This document shows positions 25,795-35,133 of a DNA stretch of 64,000 bases, piece after piece (positions within the stretch are counted from its first letter, which is position 1; the number at the start of each line of letters is the position of its first letter). The notes beneath the pieces are model-generated. The model searched no databases. It saw only the letters and a list, made by a program, of their open reading frames with translations, and was not told the origin of the DNA. A program made the position numbers and the translations under genes. Location of the stretch: assembly GCF_015024225.1 (NCBI RefSeq), contig NZ_JACJGM010000001.1, forward strand, positions 186,001 to 250,000. The letters are read 5' to 3'. Origin of the DNA: Nocardioides lijunqiniae. Its GTDB lineage: Bacteria > Actinomycetota > Actinomycetes > Propionibacteriales > Nocardioidaceae.

Positions 25795-26967
25795 ATGCGC
25801 CAATCGGGCACGGCGACAGCACTGCCGGACGGAGCGGGTCTGCTCCACGTCGGCATGCCGAAGACGGGCACGACCGCCCTGCAGGCCGCGCTGCACGAGG
25901 CGCGTCCGCAGCTGCTCGAGCTGGGCGTCCGCAACGTCTCCCGCGGCCGGCACGACATGCGGGTGGCGCTGACCGCCGCCGGCACCCTGCCCTACTACTG
26001 GGACACCGAGCCGTTCGCCACCCGCTGGAGCCAGCTCTCCGAGCGGTTCCGCAGCTCGACCGAGCGCTGCACCATCTGGTCGAGCGAGACCCTGACCCAG
26101 GCGAGCCCGGAGCGGATCCGCTACCTCGCCGAGCAGCTGCGCCGCGAGGGTCACGAGGTGCACGTCGTGCTCACCGTGCGACCCCTCGCGCCGCTCCTCG
26201 CCTCGCAGTGGCAGGAGGTGCTGCGCCGACGCGGCACGGAGCCGCTCGACACCTGGCTGAACCGCCACTTCGACGCCGTCTCGGTCGACGGGACCACCCA
26301 CGGGACGTGGACCACCGTGATGCCCGAGCTGCACCGGCTCAGCCTGCGCCGGGTGATCGAGCAGTGGGGCCCGGTGTTCGGCGAGGACCGGATCACCTTC
26401 GTCGTGGGCGACCCCGCCGACCGGCTCTTCAACCTGCACGTCTTCGAGGGCCTGATGGGCGTCCCGGAGGACACCTTGCGGCTGCAGGACCTCGACAACG
26501 CCTCGCTGCCCTACCCCGAGGCGGAGATGGTGCGCCACTTCAACCTCGCCTACACCGAGGGCGGCGGCGACCACGCCACCTGGATGTTCACCGTCGGCGG
26601 CCCCGGCCAGCTGGCGCTGCGCGAGCTGACCGGCCTGACGCCGTACCCGATCCGCACCCCGCGCTGGGCGGCCGCCCGCGCCAACGAGTACGTCGAGGGG
26701 TGGATCGCCGCCGTCGAGGCGTCCGACGCCCGGGTGATCGGCGATCTCGGCAACCTGCTGGTCGACCCCGACGACTATCCCGACGACACCACCCCGCCGG
26801 AGACGCTCAGCGTGGCCTCGGCCGGCCGGATCGCCGAGATCCTCTTCGCCTCCGGCCTCGAGCACGACGCGTCCGCCCCTGCCCCCACGCTCGACGGGGT
26901 CGCCGGCAAGGACCTGGTCCGCGAGGTGGCCCGCCGGGTCCGTGGCCGCGTGCGGCGGCGCGCATGA
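25795..26967 (+). CDS. Sulfotransferase-like protein
   Basis: 390 residues from ATG at 25795; GTG at 25771 and TTG at 25783 are in-frame alternatives, and GAGGAG at 25777-25782 could serve the ATG. The N-terminal LHVGMPKTGTTALQAAL is the 5'-phosphosulfate-binding loop (PKTGTT) of PAPS-dependent sulfotransferases, and VHVVLTVRPLAPLLASQWQE resembles the 3'-phosphate-binding RxP...S region. The product would be cytoplasmic, without membrane helices. The stop overlaps the GT61 gene by ATGA. It may sulfate a polymer sugar, but related proteins are often of unknown substrate. Confidence 0.7.
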   Translation: MRQSGTATALPDGAGLLHVGMPKTGTTALQAALHEARPQLLELGVRNVSRGRHDMRVALTAAGTLPYYWDTEPFATRWSQLSERFRSSTERCTIWSSETLTQASPERIRYLAEQLRREGHEVHVVLTVRPLAPLLASQWQEVLRRRGTEPLDTWLNRHFDAVSVDGTTHGTWTTVMPELHRLSLRRVIEQWGPVFGEDRITFVVGDPADRLFNLHVFEGLMGVPEDTLRLQDLDNASLPYPEAEMVRHFNLAYTEGGGDHATWMFTVGGPGQLALRELTGLTPYPIRTPRWAAARANEYVEGWIAAVEASDARVIGDLGNLLVDPDDYPDDTTPPETLSVASAGRIAEILFASGLEHDASAPAPTLDGVAGKDLVREVARRVRGRVRRRA

Positions 26968-28667
26968 GCGCGCGTCCGGTGGCCGGCCTGGTGCGACGGG
27001 CCGAGCGGGTGCGAGGGCTCGACCGCGCCGTGGCGAGGGCCCGACGCGCTCGCGCGGACCTGCGGACCCGCTTCCCCCGCCGGCGCCACGCCGAGCTGGC
27101 CTCGCTCGTCGCCGGCGCTCGCGGGCGCGACGACGCGACGATCGCGGTGCTCGGCCCGGCCGACCCCCGCCTGGTCGCGGCGGTGCGCGCCGCCTCACCT
27201 CGAGCGAGCGTGACGGAGGTCGTCAGCGAGAGCAGCGAGCGGCACGTCGCGATGGCCGCGGGCGGCCCCTACGACGTGATCCTCGACCGCGACGTCCCCG
27301 AGGGGCGCCGGGCGAGGTTCGAGGCGACGTTCTTCCACCTCCGGCCCGAGGGCACCTACGTCGTGCCGGGCGGCGCCGACGAGCTGGCCGACCGACCGGG
27401 ACCGCTGGGCCAGCTGCTGGACCCGGCGGGCCCCGTGCCTCGAGGACCGCGCAAGGACAAGCTGCGCCTCGCGGACTTCCGGCTCTCGCTCGACAAGCAC
27501 GTCACCCGGAGGGTGGCGGGTGCCGACCTGCTGCTCAGCCACGACCTGCCCGACGTCTACGTCAAGCTCCGCGAGGAGGAGCTGAACGCCCTCCTCGAGC
27601 TGACCCCGGCCCCGCACCGGCTCCTGCGCACGATCCCCGCCGAGCCGCCCCCGCCGGCGCCGCCCGGGCGCGAGGGCCCGGACCCTCGTGACCCGCCGAT
27701 GCACCGGCCGATCACCGAGGCGACGATCAGCCTGCGCGACTACCGCGACGTGGTGGTCTTCCCGCGGCAGATGATCGTCTGGGACCGGCTGCTGCTGCCC
27801 GAGACCTTCCGCCACAACCAGTGGCCGGTGCTGGAGCACACCCAGCTGGTCGACCACGGGCCGCTGTTCGCGCGGCGCCGGGCGCCACTGCAGGAGGAGC
27901 CGCCGCTGCTGGAGGGCACCTACCTGCACCTGGACAACGAGTTCCGCGGACACTTCGGCCACCTCCTCACCGAGAGCATCTCCCGGGTCTGGAGCTGGCC
28001 CCTGGCCCTCGAGATCGACCCGGAGGCGCGGGTGCTGCTCGGCGCCACCAAGAAGCGCCCGCGGCCGCTCGAGTACGAGCTGGAGCTCTACGAGGCCTGC
28101 GGGATCCCGCGCGACCGCATCGTCGTCGTCGACGGACCGGTGCGGGTGGAGCGGCTGATCTCGGGGACGCCGATGTTCAGCCACCCCGAGTACGTCCACC
28201 CCCAGATCGCGCAGACCTGGCGCGAGGTGGGCGACCGCCTCGCGGAGAGCGCCGAGGACCGGGACTTCCCGCGCCGCTTCTTCGTGTCCCGGCGCACCGA
28301 CAAGCGGTCCTGCACCAACGGCGCGGAGGTGGAGGCGATCTTCGCCGAGTACGGCTTCCAGCCCGTCTACCCCGAGGACTACACCGTGGGGGAGCAGGTG
28401 CGGCTGTTCCGCGCGGCCGAGGTGATCGCGGGCTACGCCGGCAGCGGGCTGTTCCAGATGGCCTTCGTGACCGAGCCGACCCACGTCATCATGGTCGGCG
28501 CGGCGTCGTACACGATGCGCAACGAGTACCTCATGGCCGCGGTCCACGGGCACCGGCTCGACGGGGCGTTCTCGCTGGTGCCGGGCAAGAAGGTGCAGGT
28601 CAGCTACACCTTCGACCACGAGCGCGAGGGCCCGTACCTGCGGGCGATCCTCGACGAGCTCCCGTAG
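26964..28667 (+). CDS. GT61 family glycosyltransferase with N-terminal extra domain
   Basis: 567 residues from ATG at 26964, overlapping the sulfotransferase-like gene. The C-terminal half (about 235-565) is a GT61 (DUF563) domain: YLHLDNEFRGHFGHLLTESISRVW is the family core, followed by RRFFVSRRTDKRSC and VIAGYAGSGLFQMAF, the usual Gly-rich end. Residues about 45-140 look like a degenerate SAM-methyltransferase or Rossmann domain (TIAVLGPADPRLVAAV, then YDVILDRDVP and FHLRPEGTYVV). That reading is tentative. GT61 members in bacteria include capsule and O-antigen transferases. Probably the last gene of the envelope cluster. Confidence 0.7.
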   Translation: MSARPVAGLVRRAERVRGLDRAVARARRARADLRTRFPRRRHAELASLVAGARGRDDATIAVLGPADPRLVAAVRAASPRASVTEVVSESSERHVAMAAGGPYDVILDRDVPEGRRARFEATFFHLRPEGTYVVPGGADELADRPGPLGQLLDPAGPVPRGPRKDKLRLADFRLSLDKHVTRRVAGADLLLSHDLPDVYVKLREEELNALLELTPAPHRLLRTIPAEPPPPAPPGREGPDPRDPPMHRPITEATISLRDYRDVVVFPRQMIVWDRLLLPETFRHNQWPVLEHTQLVDHGPLFARRRAPLQEEPPLLEGTYLHLDNEFRGHFGHLLTESISRVWSWPLALEIDPEARVLLGATKKRPRPLEYELELYEACGIPRDRIVVVDGPVRVERLISGTPMFSHPEYVHPQIAQTWREVGDRLAESAEDRDFPRRFFVSRRTDKRSCTNGAEVEAIFAEYGFQPVYPEDYTVGEQVRLFRAAEVIAGYAGSGLFQMAFVTEPTHVIMVGAASYTMRNEYLMAAVHGHRLDGAFSLVPGKKVQVSYTFDHEREGPYLRAILDELP

Positions 28668-28823
28668 GCCTGTCGTCCACGTCACAGGCGCCGGTGTTCC
28701 CAGCGACCCGCCCCCGACGTAGCCTCGGAGGAGCAGGCATCGGCACAACCGTCCGGTACCCCACCCGGCTCCGTCGCTGACGGAGTGGTCGGAGGGATTG
28801 GAACGACAGATGTGGAGCAGCAG

Positions 28824-29777
28824 ATGACGGTCCCCTCAGGGCGCCCGCAGGACCCCGCCGCGCACCCCGCGCCGCCGAGCATCGGTGTCGTCGGCGCCGG
28901 CCGCGTCGGCGCCGTGCTCGCCGCCCGCCTCCGCTCCGCGGGGCACGAGGTCGTCTCCGTCGCCGGCGAGTCCGACGCCTCCACCCAGCGCATCGCCTCG
29001 CTCCTCCCGGGCGTGCGCACCGACAAGCCCAGCGCGGTCGCGCGCGCGGCCGACGTCCTGCTGCTGACCGTGCCCGACGACATGCTGCCCAACGTCGTGT
29101 CCGTGCTGAGCGCCAGCGGGGCGATCCGCGAGGGCCAGTACGTCGTCCACACCTCGGGCCGTCACGGCCTCGCGGTCCTCGCCCCGGCGGCCGCCGTGGG
29201 CGCCCGCGTCGTGGCGATGCACCCGGCGATGACCTTCACCGGCACCGCGCTCGACCTCGACCGGCTGGACGGCTGCGTCTTCGGCCTGACGGCCGGTGCG
29301 GGCGAGCGGCCCTTCGCCGAGTCGCTGGTCGCCGAGCTCGGCGGCCGCCCGATGTGGGTGCCCGAGGAGAGCCGCACGCTCTACCACGCGGCGCTCGCCC
29401 ACGGCGCCAACCACCTCGTCACGCTCGTGACCGAGGCCATGGAGATGCTCACCGCGGCCGGCGGCGACGATCCGGCGGCCACGCTGCGCCCGCTGCTCAC
29501 CGCCGCCCTCGACAACGCGCTCGAGCAGGGCGACGCGGCGCTGACCGGCCCGATCGTGCGCGGCGACGCCGGCACGGTGGAGGCCCACCTGCAGGAGATC
29601 GCGCTCAAGGCGCCGCAGACGATGCCGTCGTACGTCGCGCTCGGCCGGGCGACCCTGAGCCGCGCCGTCACCGACGGGCGCCTGCTCCCGATCCGGGCGC
29701 TGAAGATCAACCAGCTCCTCGACGAGGCGCTCGCCGAGACCGCGGCCCGCCCGGTCTACCTGCGCGACGTGCGCTGA
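28824..29777 (+). CDS. Rossmann-like and DUF2520 domain oxidoreductase
   Basis: 317 residues from ATG at 28824 with GGAG six bases before; an earlier ATG at 28785 is in frame but lacks a good site. Residues about 23-150 form an NAD(P)-binding domain beginning [17 protein letters not shown], and residues about 150-290 form the helical DUF2520 domain ([29 protein letters not shown]). The family resembles ketopantoate reductase or 3-hydroxyisobutyrate dehydrogenase in fold and almost always precedes panC in actinobacteria. A role in pantothenate synthesis is suggested by position only. The panC start lies seven bases after the stop. Confidence 0.8.
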   Translation: MTVPSGRPQDPAAHPAPPSIGVVGAGRVGAVLAARLRSAGHEVVSVAGESDASTQRIASLLPGVRTDKPSAVARAADVLLLTVPDDMLPNVVSVLSASGAIREGQYVVHTSGRHGLAVLAPAAAVGARVVAMHPAMTFTGTALDLDRLDGCVFGLTAGAGERPFAESLVAELGGRPMWVPEESRTLYHAALAHGANHLVTLVTEAMEMLTAAGGDDPAATLRPLLTAALDNALEQGDAALTGPIVRGDAGTVEAHLQEIALKAPQTMPSYVALGRATLSRAVTDGRLLPIRALKINQLLDEALAETAARPVYLRDVR

Positions 29778-29784
29778 GCCCTCG

Positions 29785-30684
29785 ATGACCGTGCCTGTCG
29801 TCGTGTCCACGCGCGCCGAGCTCGCCGCGCTCCTGGCGCCCGCGCGCGCCGGCGGCGCCCGGGTGGGGCTCGTGCCCACGATGGGCGCGCTGCACGAGGG
29901 CCACGCCAGCCTGATGCGGGTCGCGCGCGCGGAGGTGGGCGAGGGGCCGGTCGTGGTGTCGGTCTTCGTCAACCCGATGCAGTTCGGCGCCGGCGAGGAC
30001 CTCGACCGCTACCCGCGCACGCTCGAGGCCGACCTCGAGGTCTGCGCGCGCGAGGGGGTCGACGCGGTCTTCGCGCCGTCGGTGGAGGAGGTCTACCCCG
30101 GCGGGGACCCGCAGGTGACCGTCGACCCCGGCCCGCTCGCCGAGACGCTCGAGGGCCGGGTCCGGCCCACGCACTTTCGCGGGGTCCTGACCGTCGTCGC
30201 CAAGCTCTTCGGCCTGGTGCGCCCCGACGTCGCGGTGTTCGGCCAGAAGGACTACCAGCAGCTCGCCCTCGTGCGCCGCATGGTCGCCGACCTGTGCCAG
30301 GGCGTCGAGGTGGTGGGCGCCGAGACGCAGCGCGAGCCCGACGGGCTGGCGCTGTCCAGCCGCAACCGCTACCTCGACCCCGAGCAGCGCCAGGAGGCGC
30401 TGGTGCTCAGCAGGGCGCTGCTGGCGGCGCGCGCGGAGGCGACGTACGGCGCCGCGGCGGCGCTCGACGCGGCGCGCGCCGAGCTGCGCTCGGCCAAGGC
30501 GGTCGACCTCGACTACCTGGTGCTCACCACGCCCGACCTCGGCGAGCTGCCCGACGACGTCCCGCCCGGCACCGAGGCCCGGATGCTGGTCGCCGCGCGC
30601 CTGGGCGGCACCCGCCTCATCGACAACCTGCCGCTGGTCATCGGGACCGCCGGCAGCACCCGCCAGCCCGAAGGAGGCAGCTGA
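29785..30684 (+). CDS. panC: Pantothenate synthetase PanC
   Basis: 299 residues. It condenses beta-alanine with pantoate using ATP through a pantoyl-adenylate. [16 protein letters not shown] (residues about 29-44) contains the HxGH nucleotide site, FVNPMQFG binds pantoate, and [10 protein letters not shown] and LSSRNRYL match the family signature. Length is normal. The stop TGA shares one base with the panD ATG (TGATG), which suggests coupled translation and equal supply of the two pathway steps. Confidence 0.97.
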   Translation: MTVPVVVSTRAELAALLAPARAGGARVGLVPTMGALHEGHASLMRVARAEVGEGPVVVSVFVNPMQFGAGEDLDRYPRTLEADLEVCAREGVDAVFAPSVEEVYPGGDPQVTVDPGPLAETLEGRVRPTHFRGVLTVVAKLFGLVRPDVAVFGQKDYQQLALVRRMVADLCQGVEVVGAETQREPDGLALSSRNRYLDPEQRQEALVLSRALLAARAEATYGAAAALDAARAELRSAKAVDLDYLVLTTPDLGELPDDVPPGTEARMLVAARLGGTRLIDNLPLVIGTAGSTRQPEGGS

Positions 30685-31103
30685 TGCTGCGGACCATGAT
30701 GAAGAGCAAGATCCACCGCGCCACCGTCACCCAGGCGGACCTCCACTACGTCGGCTCGGTGACCGTCGACGAGGACCTGCTCGACGCCGCCGACCTGCTG
30801 GCCGGCGAGCTGGTCCACATCGTCGACGTCACCAACGGCGCCCGCATCGAGACCTACACGATCGCCGGCGAGCGCGGCAGCGGCGTGATCGGCATCAACG
30901 GCGCCGCCGCGCGGCTGGTCCACCCCGGCGACATCGTGATCCTGATCGGCTACGGGCAGATGGACACCGCGGAGGCGAAGGCGCTCGAGCCGCACGTGGT
31001 CTTCGTCGACGCGGACAACAGGATCCTGGCCACCGGCTTCGACCCGGCCGAGACCTTCGGCGACCCCGGGCTCGTCCGCGGCGACGCCACCGCCACCCGC
31101 TAG
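30684..31103 (+). CDS. panD: Aspartate 1-decarboxylase PanD
   Basis: 139 residues from ATG at 30684 after AAGGAGG. It makes beta-alanine from aspartate for PanC. The self-cleavage site is Gly24-Ser25 in [10 protein letters not shown], at the same numbering as the well studied enzyme; cleavage creates the pyruvoyl group on Ser25. Lys9, Tyr22 and the TYTI segment around residue 57 are conserved. The C terminus is about ten residues longer than in enterobacteria, as in other actinobacteria. Its TAG stop also forms the -10 box of nadB. Confidence 0.97.
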   Translation: MLRTMMKSKIHRATVTQADLHYVGSVTVDEDLLDAADLLAGELVHIVDVTNGARIETYTIAGERGSGVIGINGAAARLVHPGDIVILIGYGQMDTAEAKALEPHVVFVDADNRILATGFDPAETFGDPGLVRGDATATR

Positions 31104-31106
31104 CCT
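31101..31106 (+). promoter_or_regulatory. -10 box for leaderless nadB
   Basis: TAGCCT lies six bases before the nadB ATG at 31113, the spacing of actinobacterial leaderless promoters. Its first three bases are the panD stop codon, so nadB may have its own start of transcription inside the operon. Confidence 0.45.
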
Positions 31107-31112
31107 CGGCGG

Positions 31113-32792
31113 ATGCCTTCGGAGCGCTTGTTCGACCCGCCCGTACGCCGGGTGCCTGCGCGCCTCTCCGCGCCCGACCCGGGCTGGACCACGCGCTCCG
31201 ACGTCGTCGTCATCGGCTCCGGCATCGCCGGGCTCACCGCCGCGCTCCGGCTCAAGGACCACGTCGACAAGGTCCTCGTCGTCACGAAGGACGTGCTGGC
31301 CGCCGGCTCCACGCAGTGGGCGCAGGGCGGGATCGCCGCCGCGCTGGGGGAGGGCGACACCCCCGAGGAGCACGAGGTCGACACGCTCGTCGCGGGCGCC
31401 GGCGCCTGCGACCCCGAGGCCGTGCGGATCCTGGTCAACGAGGGACCCGAGGCCGTCCGCGAGCTGATCGCGCTCGGCACCAACTTCGACCACGACGCCG
31501 ACGGCCTCATCTCGCTCACCCGGGAGGGCGGCCACCACCGCGACCGCATCGCCCACGCCGGCGGCGACGCCACCGGCGCCGAGATCCAGCGGGCGCTCAT
31601 CGAGGCCGTCGCCGCCGCGCCCGAGATCGAGGTCGTCCAGCACGCACTCGCGGTCGACCTGCTGCTCGCCGAGGACGGCGGCGTGGCCGGGGTGACGCTG
31701 CACGTGATGGGCGAGGGCCAGCGCGACGGCGTCGGGGCGGTCCACTGCCGCGCGGTCGTGCTCGCCAGCGGCGGCCTGGGCCAGGTCTTCAGCCAGACCA
31801 CCAACCCGTCGGTCTCCACCGGCGACGGCATGGCGCTCGCGCTGCGCGCGGGGGCGACCCTGCGCGACCTGGAGTTCGTGCAGTTCCACCCGACCGTGAT
31901 GTACCTCGGCGCCGACTCCCACGGCCAGCAGCCCCTGATCTCCGAGGCCGTCCGTGGCGAGGGCGCCTTCCTCGTCGACTTCGAGGGCGAGCGGCTGATG
32001 AAGGGCGTCCACCCGCTGGAGGACCTCGCCCCGCGCGACGTCGTGGCCAAGGCCATCATGAAGCGGATGCTCGAGACCGGGCAGCCGCACATGTGGCTCG
32101 ACGCCCGCCACCTGGGCGAGGCCTTTTGGGCCCGGCGCTTTCCCACGATCCTGGCCACCGCCCGTTCGCACGGCGTCGACCCGGTCACCGACCTGATCCC
32201 GGTCGCGCCGGCGTGCCACTACGCCTCGGGCGGGGTGCGCACCGACCTGCACGGGCGCTCCGGCGTCCCGGGCCTCTACGCCACCGGCGAGGTCGCGTGC
32301 TCCGGCGTGCACGGCGCCAACCGGCTCGCCTCCAACTCGCTGCTGGAGGGCCTGGTCTTCTCGCGCCGGATCGCCACCGTGCTGCCCGGCGAGCTCCGCC
32401 CGTGGGCCGACCCCGTGGCCGACCAGCGCCCCGAGGGGCTCGTGCCCGGCGGCGTACGCACCGAGCTGCAGGAGGTGATGACCTCCAAGGTGGGCGTGCT
32501 GCGCACCGCCTCGGGTCTCGCCGACGCCACCGCGCTGCTCGACAAGCTCGCCGGCACGCCGGCCGACGCCGTCGACCTGGCCTCCTGGGAGACCACCAAC
32601 CTGCTCACGATCAGCGCCGCCCTGGCCGCGGCGGCCATGCTCCGCGAGGAGACCCGCGGCTCCCACTGGCGCGAGGACTTCCCCGAGCGCGACGACGGCC
32701 GCTGGGCGGGCCACTTCGACGCCGTCCTGGCGGACGGGACCTCCGTCCTGACCTTCCGACCCCAGCCCGCGAGCGATGGAGGAGCGGCATGA
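31113..32792 (+). CDS. nadB: L-aspartate oxidase NadB
   Basis: 559 residues. This FAD enzyme oxidises aspartate to iminoaspartate, the first step of NAD synthesis. The FAD site is VVVIGSGIAGLTAALRL (about residues 31-47). STQWAQGGIAAAL, EGGHHRDRIAHAGGDATG and ACHYASGGVRTDLHGRSGVPGLYATGEVACSGVHGANRLASNSLLEGL-type segments match the succinate dehydrogenase/NadB family and carry the substrate Arg and His residues. The stop overlaps nadC by four bases. NadA, the usual partner, is not in this window. Confidence 0.95.
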   Translation: MPSERLFDPPVRRVPARLSAPDPGWTTRSDVVVIGSGIAGLTAALRLKDHVDKVLVVTKDVLAAGSTQWAQGGIAAALGEGDTPEEHEVDTLVAGAGACDPEAVRILVNEGPEAVRELIALGTNFDHDADGLISLTREGGHHRDRIAHAGGDATGAEIQRALIEAVAAAPEIEVVQHALAVDLLLAEDGGVAGVTLHVMGEGQRDGVGAVHCRAVVLASGGLGQVFSQTTNPSVSTGDGMALALRAGATLRDLEFVQFHPTVMYLGADSHGQQPLISEAVRGEGAFLVDFEGERLMKGVHPLEDLAPRDVVAKAIMKRMLETGQPHMWLDARHLGEAFWARRFPTILATARSHGVDPVTDLIPVAPACHYASGGVRTDLHGRSGVPGLYATGEVACSGVHGANRLASNSLLEGLVFSRRIATVLPGELRPWADPVADQRPEGLVPGGVRTELQEVMTSKVGVLRTASGLADATALLDKLAGTPADAVDLASWETTNLLTISAALAAAAMLREETRGSHWREDFPERDDGRWAGHFDAVLADGTSVLTFRPQPASDGGAA

Positions 32793-33700
32793 TCGCCCGC
32801 ACGCCGTACGACGAGATGCCCGACCTGCTGCGCCAGGAGCTCGACCTGGCGGGGCTCGACGGCCCGGCCCTCCACGCCGCCATCGCGGCGGCCCTCGACG
32901 AGGACCTGCCCGAGGGCGAGGGCGGCGAGGACGTCACGAGCGCCGCGACGATCCCCGACACCGCGCGCGGGGTCGCCGACTTCGCGGCGCGCGAGCCGGG
33001 CGTCGTCGCGGGCCTGACGGTGGCCGCCCTGGTGTTCCACTACGTCATGAGGGACGTCGAGATCACCGACCGGCTCCCCGACGGCGCGGTCGTCGCTCCC
33101 GGCGACGTCGTGATGCGGGTCGCCGGCCCGACCCGCGGCCTGCTGACCGCCGAGCGCACGGCGCTCAACTTCGCCAGCCACCTCTCCGGTGTCGCCACCG
33201 CGACGTCGCACTGGGTGGCGGCGCTGGAGGGCACCCGCGCGCAGGTGCTCGACACCCGCAAGACGCTGCCGGGCTTCCGCGCGCTGCAGAAGTACGCCGT
33301 GCGGTGCGGCGGCGGCGTCAACCACCGCGTCAGCCTCTCGGACCGCGCGATGGTCAAGGACAACCACGTGGTCGCCGCCGGCGGCGTCGTCCCGGCCTAC
33401 GAGGCCGTGCGGGCGGCGTACCCGGGCCTGCGCGTCGAGGTGGAGGTCACCGACCTCGACCAGCTGCGCCAGCTGCTGGAGGTGGGCTGCACCGAGATCC
33501 TGCTCGACAACATGATGACCGAGACGATGGCCGAGGCCGTGCGCGTCACCGACGGCCGCGCGACGCTGGAGGCCTCCGGCGGGCTGACCCTGGAGCGGGC
33601 CCGCGAGGTGGCGCTGACCGGGGTGGACTTCATCTCGGTCGGGGCGCTCACGCACTCGGTGAAGGTCTTCGACATCGGGATGGACCTGCAGGACCGATGA
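32789..33700 (+). CDS. nadC: Nicotinate-nucleotide pyrophosphorylase NadC
   Basis: 303 residues from ATG at 32789 inside the nadB end (ATGA). It converts quinolinate and PRPP to nicotinate mononucleotide, CO2 and PPi. EDLPEGEGGEDVTSAA, RTALNFASHLSGVAT, DTRKTLPGFRALQKYAVRCGGG and DRAMVKDNH hold the conserved Arg, Lys and His residues; EILLDNM and FISVGALTHS form the phosphate end of the barrel. Normal length. Its end overlaps coaX by four bases. Confidence 0.96.
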   Translation: MIARTPYDEMPDLLRQELDLAGLDGPALHAAIAAALDEDLPEGEGGEDVTSAATIPDTARGVADFAAREPGVVAGLTVAALVFHYVMRDVEITDRLPDGAVVAPGDVVMRVAGPTRGLLTAERTALNFASHLSGVATATSHWVAALEGTRAQVLDTRKTLPGFRALQKYAVRCGGGVNHRVSLSDRAMVKDNHVVAAGGVVPAYEAVRAAYPGLRVEVEVTDLDQLRQLLEVGCTEILLDNMMTETMAEAVRVTDGRATLEASGGLTLERAREVALTGVDFISVGALTHSVKVFDIGMDLQDR

Positions 33701-34470
33701 CCCTGCTCGCCGCCGACATCGGCAACGCCCACACCGTCCTCGGCCTGGTGGCCGATGGCGAGGTGAGCGCCGAGTGGCGCGTCTCCACCGACGAGCGCCG
33801 TACGTCCGACGAGTGGGCCGTCATGCTGCGCGGCCTGCTGGGGGAGGCACTGGCCGCGGTCGACGGCATCGTCGTGTGCTCCACGGTCCCGGCGGTGCTG
33901 CACGAGTGGCGCGACATGCTGCCGCGCCACTTCGCCGACGTGGCCTATGTCGTGGTGGAGCCCGGGGTGCGCACCGGCGTGCCGGTGCTGATGGACAATC
34001 CCCGCGAAGTCGGCTCCGACCGGATAATCAATGCCCTGGCCGCCGCGACGGTTTATGGCGGGCCCGCGATCGTGGTCGACTTCGGCGGCACGGCCACGAC
34101 TTTCGACGTCGTCAGCGCCGCCGGCCAGTACATCGGCGGGGCCATCGCGCCGGGCATCGAGATCTCGCTCGAGGCGTTGGGGCGCCGTGGCGCGCAGCTG
34201 CGCATGGTCGAGCTGCAGCGCCCGCGCACGGTCGTCGCCAAGAACACCGTGGAGGCGCTGCAGTCCGGGATGGTGTTCGGCGTGGCCAGCCAGGTGGAGG
34301 GCATCGTCGACCGGATGACGGCCGAGCTCGGCCTGACGGCGGCCGACGTGCGCGTCATCGCCACCGGATATCTCGCTCCGCTGGTGATCGACGAATGCCG
34401 GTGCTTTACCGATCATTCGCCCTGGCTCACGCTGATCGGGCTCGAATTGGTGTTCCGGCGTAATACCTGA
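33697..34470 (+). CDS. coaX: Type III pantothenate kinase CoaX
   Basis: 257 residues from ATG at 33697 (ATGA with nadC). It phosphorylates pantothenate in CoA synthesis and belongs to the ASKHA fold: LLAADIGNAHTVLGL is the phosphate-1 site, VGSDRIINALAA the conserved central helix and VVDFGGTATTFDVV the phosphate-2 site with the catalytic Asp nearby. The substitution of Thr/Thr in the FGGTATT loop is normal for this type. The 3' third uses more A- and T-ending codons than the genes before it (for example around 34010-34070 and 34360-34470), leading into an A/T-richer spacer before lsr2. Confidence 0.93.
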   Translation: MTLLAADIGNAHTVLGLVADGEVSAEWRVSTDERRTSDEWAVMLRGLLGEALAAVDGIVVCSTVPAVLHEWRDMLPRHFADVAYVVVEPGVRTGVPVLMDNPREVGSDRIINALAAATVYGGPAIVVDFGGTATTFDVVSAAGQYIGGAIAPGIEISLEALGRRGAQLRMVELQRPRTVVAKNTVEALQSGMVFGVASQVEGIVDRMTAELGLTAADVRVIATGYLAPLVIDECRCFTDHSPWLTLIGLELVFRRNT

Positions 34471-34568
34471 GTGTTAATCAGCCCCCTCGGGGCCGAATTC
34501 CCTTTTGGTCGTCGACAATGCCAGGATGGGGTGCCCGATATCCCCCGAACGACATGAGGTCACCCGTT

Positions 34569-34904
34569 ATGGCGCAAAAGGTCAACATCGTTCTCGTCGA
34601 CGACATCGACGGCTCGGACGCCACCGAGACGGTGGTCTTCGGCCTCGACGGCACGTCGTACGAGATCGACCTGAACGACAAGAACGCCGCGGGCCTGCGC
34701 GACGCGCTGAGCCCCTACGTCGGCCACGCCCGCAAGTCCGGCAGCGCCGGCGGCCGCCGCTCCGGCAAGAAGTCCGGCTCGGCCGCCTCCAACGGTCCGA
34801 GCGCCCGCGAGGTCCGCGACTGGGCCCGCTCCAACGGCTACACCGTGCCCGACCGCGGCCGCATCCCCGCCGACGTCCGCTCGGCCTTCGACGCCGCCAG
34901 CTGA
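34569..34904 (+). CDS. lsr2: Nucleoid-associated protein Lsr2
   Basis: 111 residues from ATG at 34569, chosen over an in-frame ATG at 34518 because the family starts MAQKVNIVLVDDIDGS. Residues 1-60 are the dimerisation domain (VVFGLDGTSYEIDLNDKNA). A Gly/Ser/Lys linker follows. The C-terminal domain (about 75-111) has REVRDWARSNGYTVPDRGRIPADV, whose RGR is the AT-hook-like loop that enters the minor groove of AT-rich DNA. Lsr2 acts as a xenogeneic silencer and bridges DNA. The spacer before it is itself relatively AT-rich, so autoregulation is possible. Confidence 0.95.
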   Translation: MAQKVNIVLVDDIDGSDATETVVFGLDGTSYEIDLNDKNAAGLRDALSPYVGHARKSGSAGGRRSGKKSGSAASNGPSAREVRDWARSNGYTVPDRGRIPADVRSAFDAAS

Positions 34905-34972
34905 CCCACCCTCACCCCTGGCCCGTCCGACACCCTCGGGCGGGCCAGCGGTCGTCTCGGCGGTCCCGAACC

Positions 34973-35046
34973 GCTGTAACGCGGAGTTATCTCCTCTGGT
35001 GCCCCTCTGCAGGGGAGCACCAGAACAGATAACTCAGCGTTACAGC
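34973..35046. repeat. Long imperfect inverted repeat downstream of lsr2
   Basis: The left arm 34973-35006 and right arm 35011-35046 pair at all but three or four positions around the loop CTGC. The arms contain GCTGTAACGC and GAGTTATCT and their complements. It could end lsr2 transcription, but it is far longer than a needed terminator and looks like a mobile or repeated palindromic element. Confidence 0.7.
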
Positions 35047-35105
35047 CCGGGGGTCGGCTGCGGCGGCGGCCGCCGAGGGCCCGTGTTCGCTCTGGGCGGA
35101 CGCGG

Positions 35106-35133
35106 TTGGGCGCTCACCGGGAACGCGTAGGCT
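35106..35133 (+). promoter_or_regulatory. clpC promoter with possible ClgR box upstream
   Basis: TTGGGC (35106-35111) and TAGGCT (35128-35133) are separated by 16 bases. Directly before, GTTCGCTCTGGGCGGA (35085-35100) partly fits the TTCGC-N5/6-GCGAA ClgR pattern; the right half is imperfect. Confidence 0.45.

Noticed and set aside
34505..35032. Plus-strand frame across lsr2 in another register
   Set aside because: It overlaps lsr2, which has a family-typical start and end; the alternative product is Arg/His-rich and without a domain.
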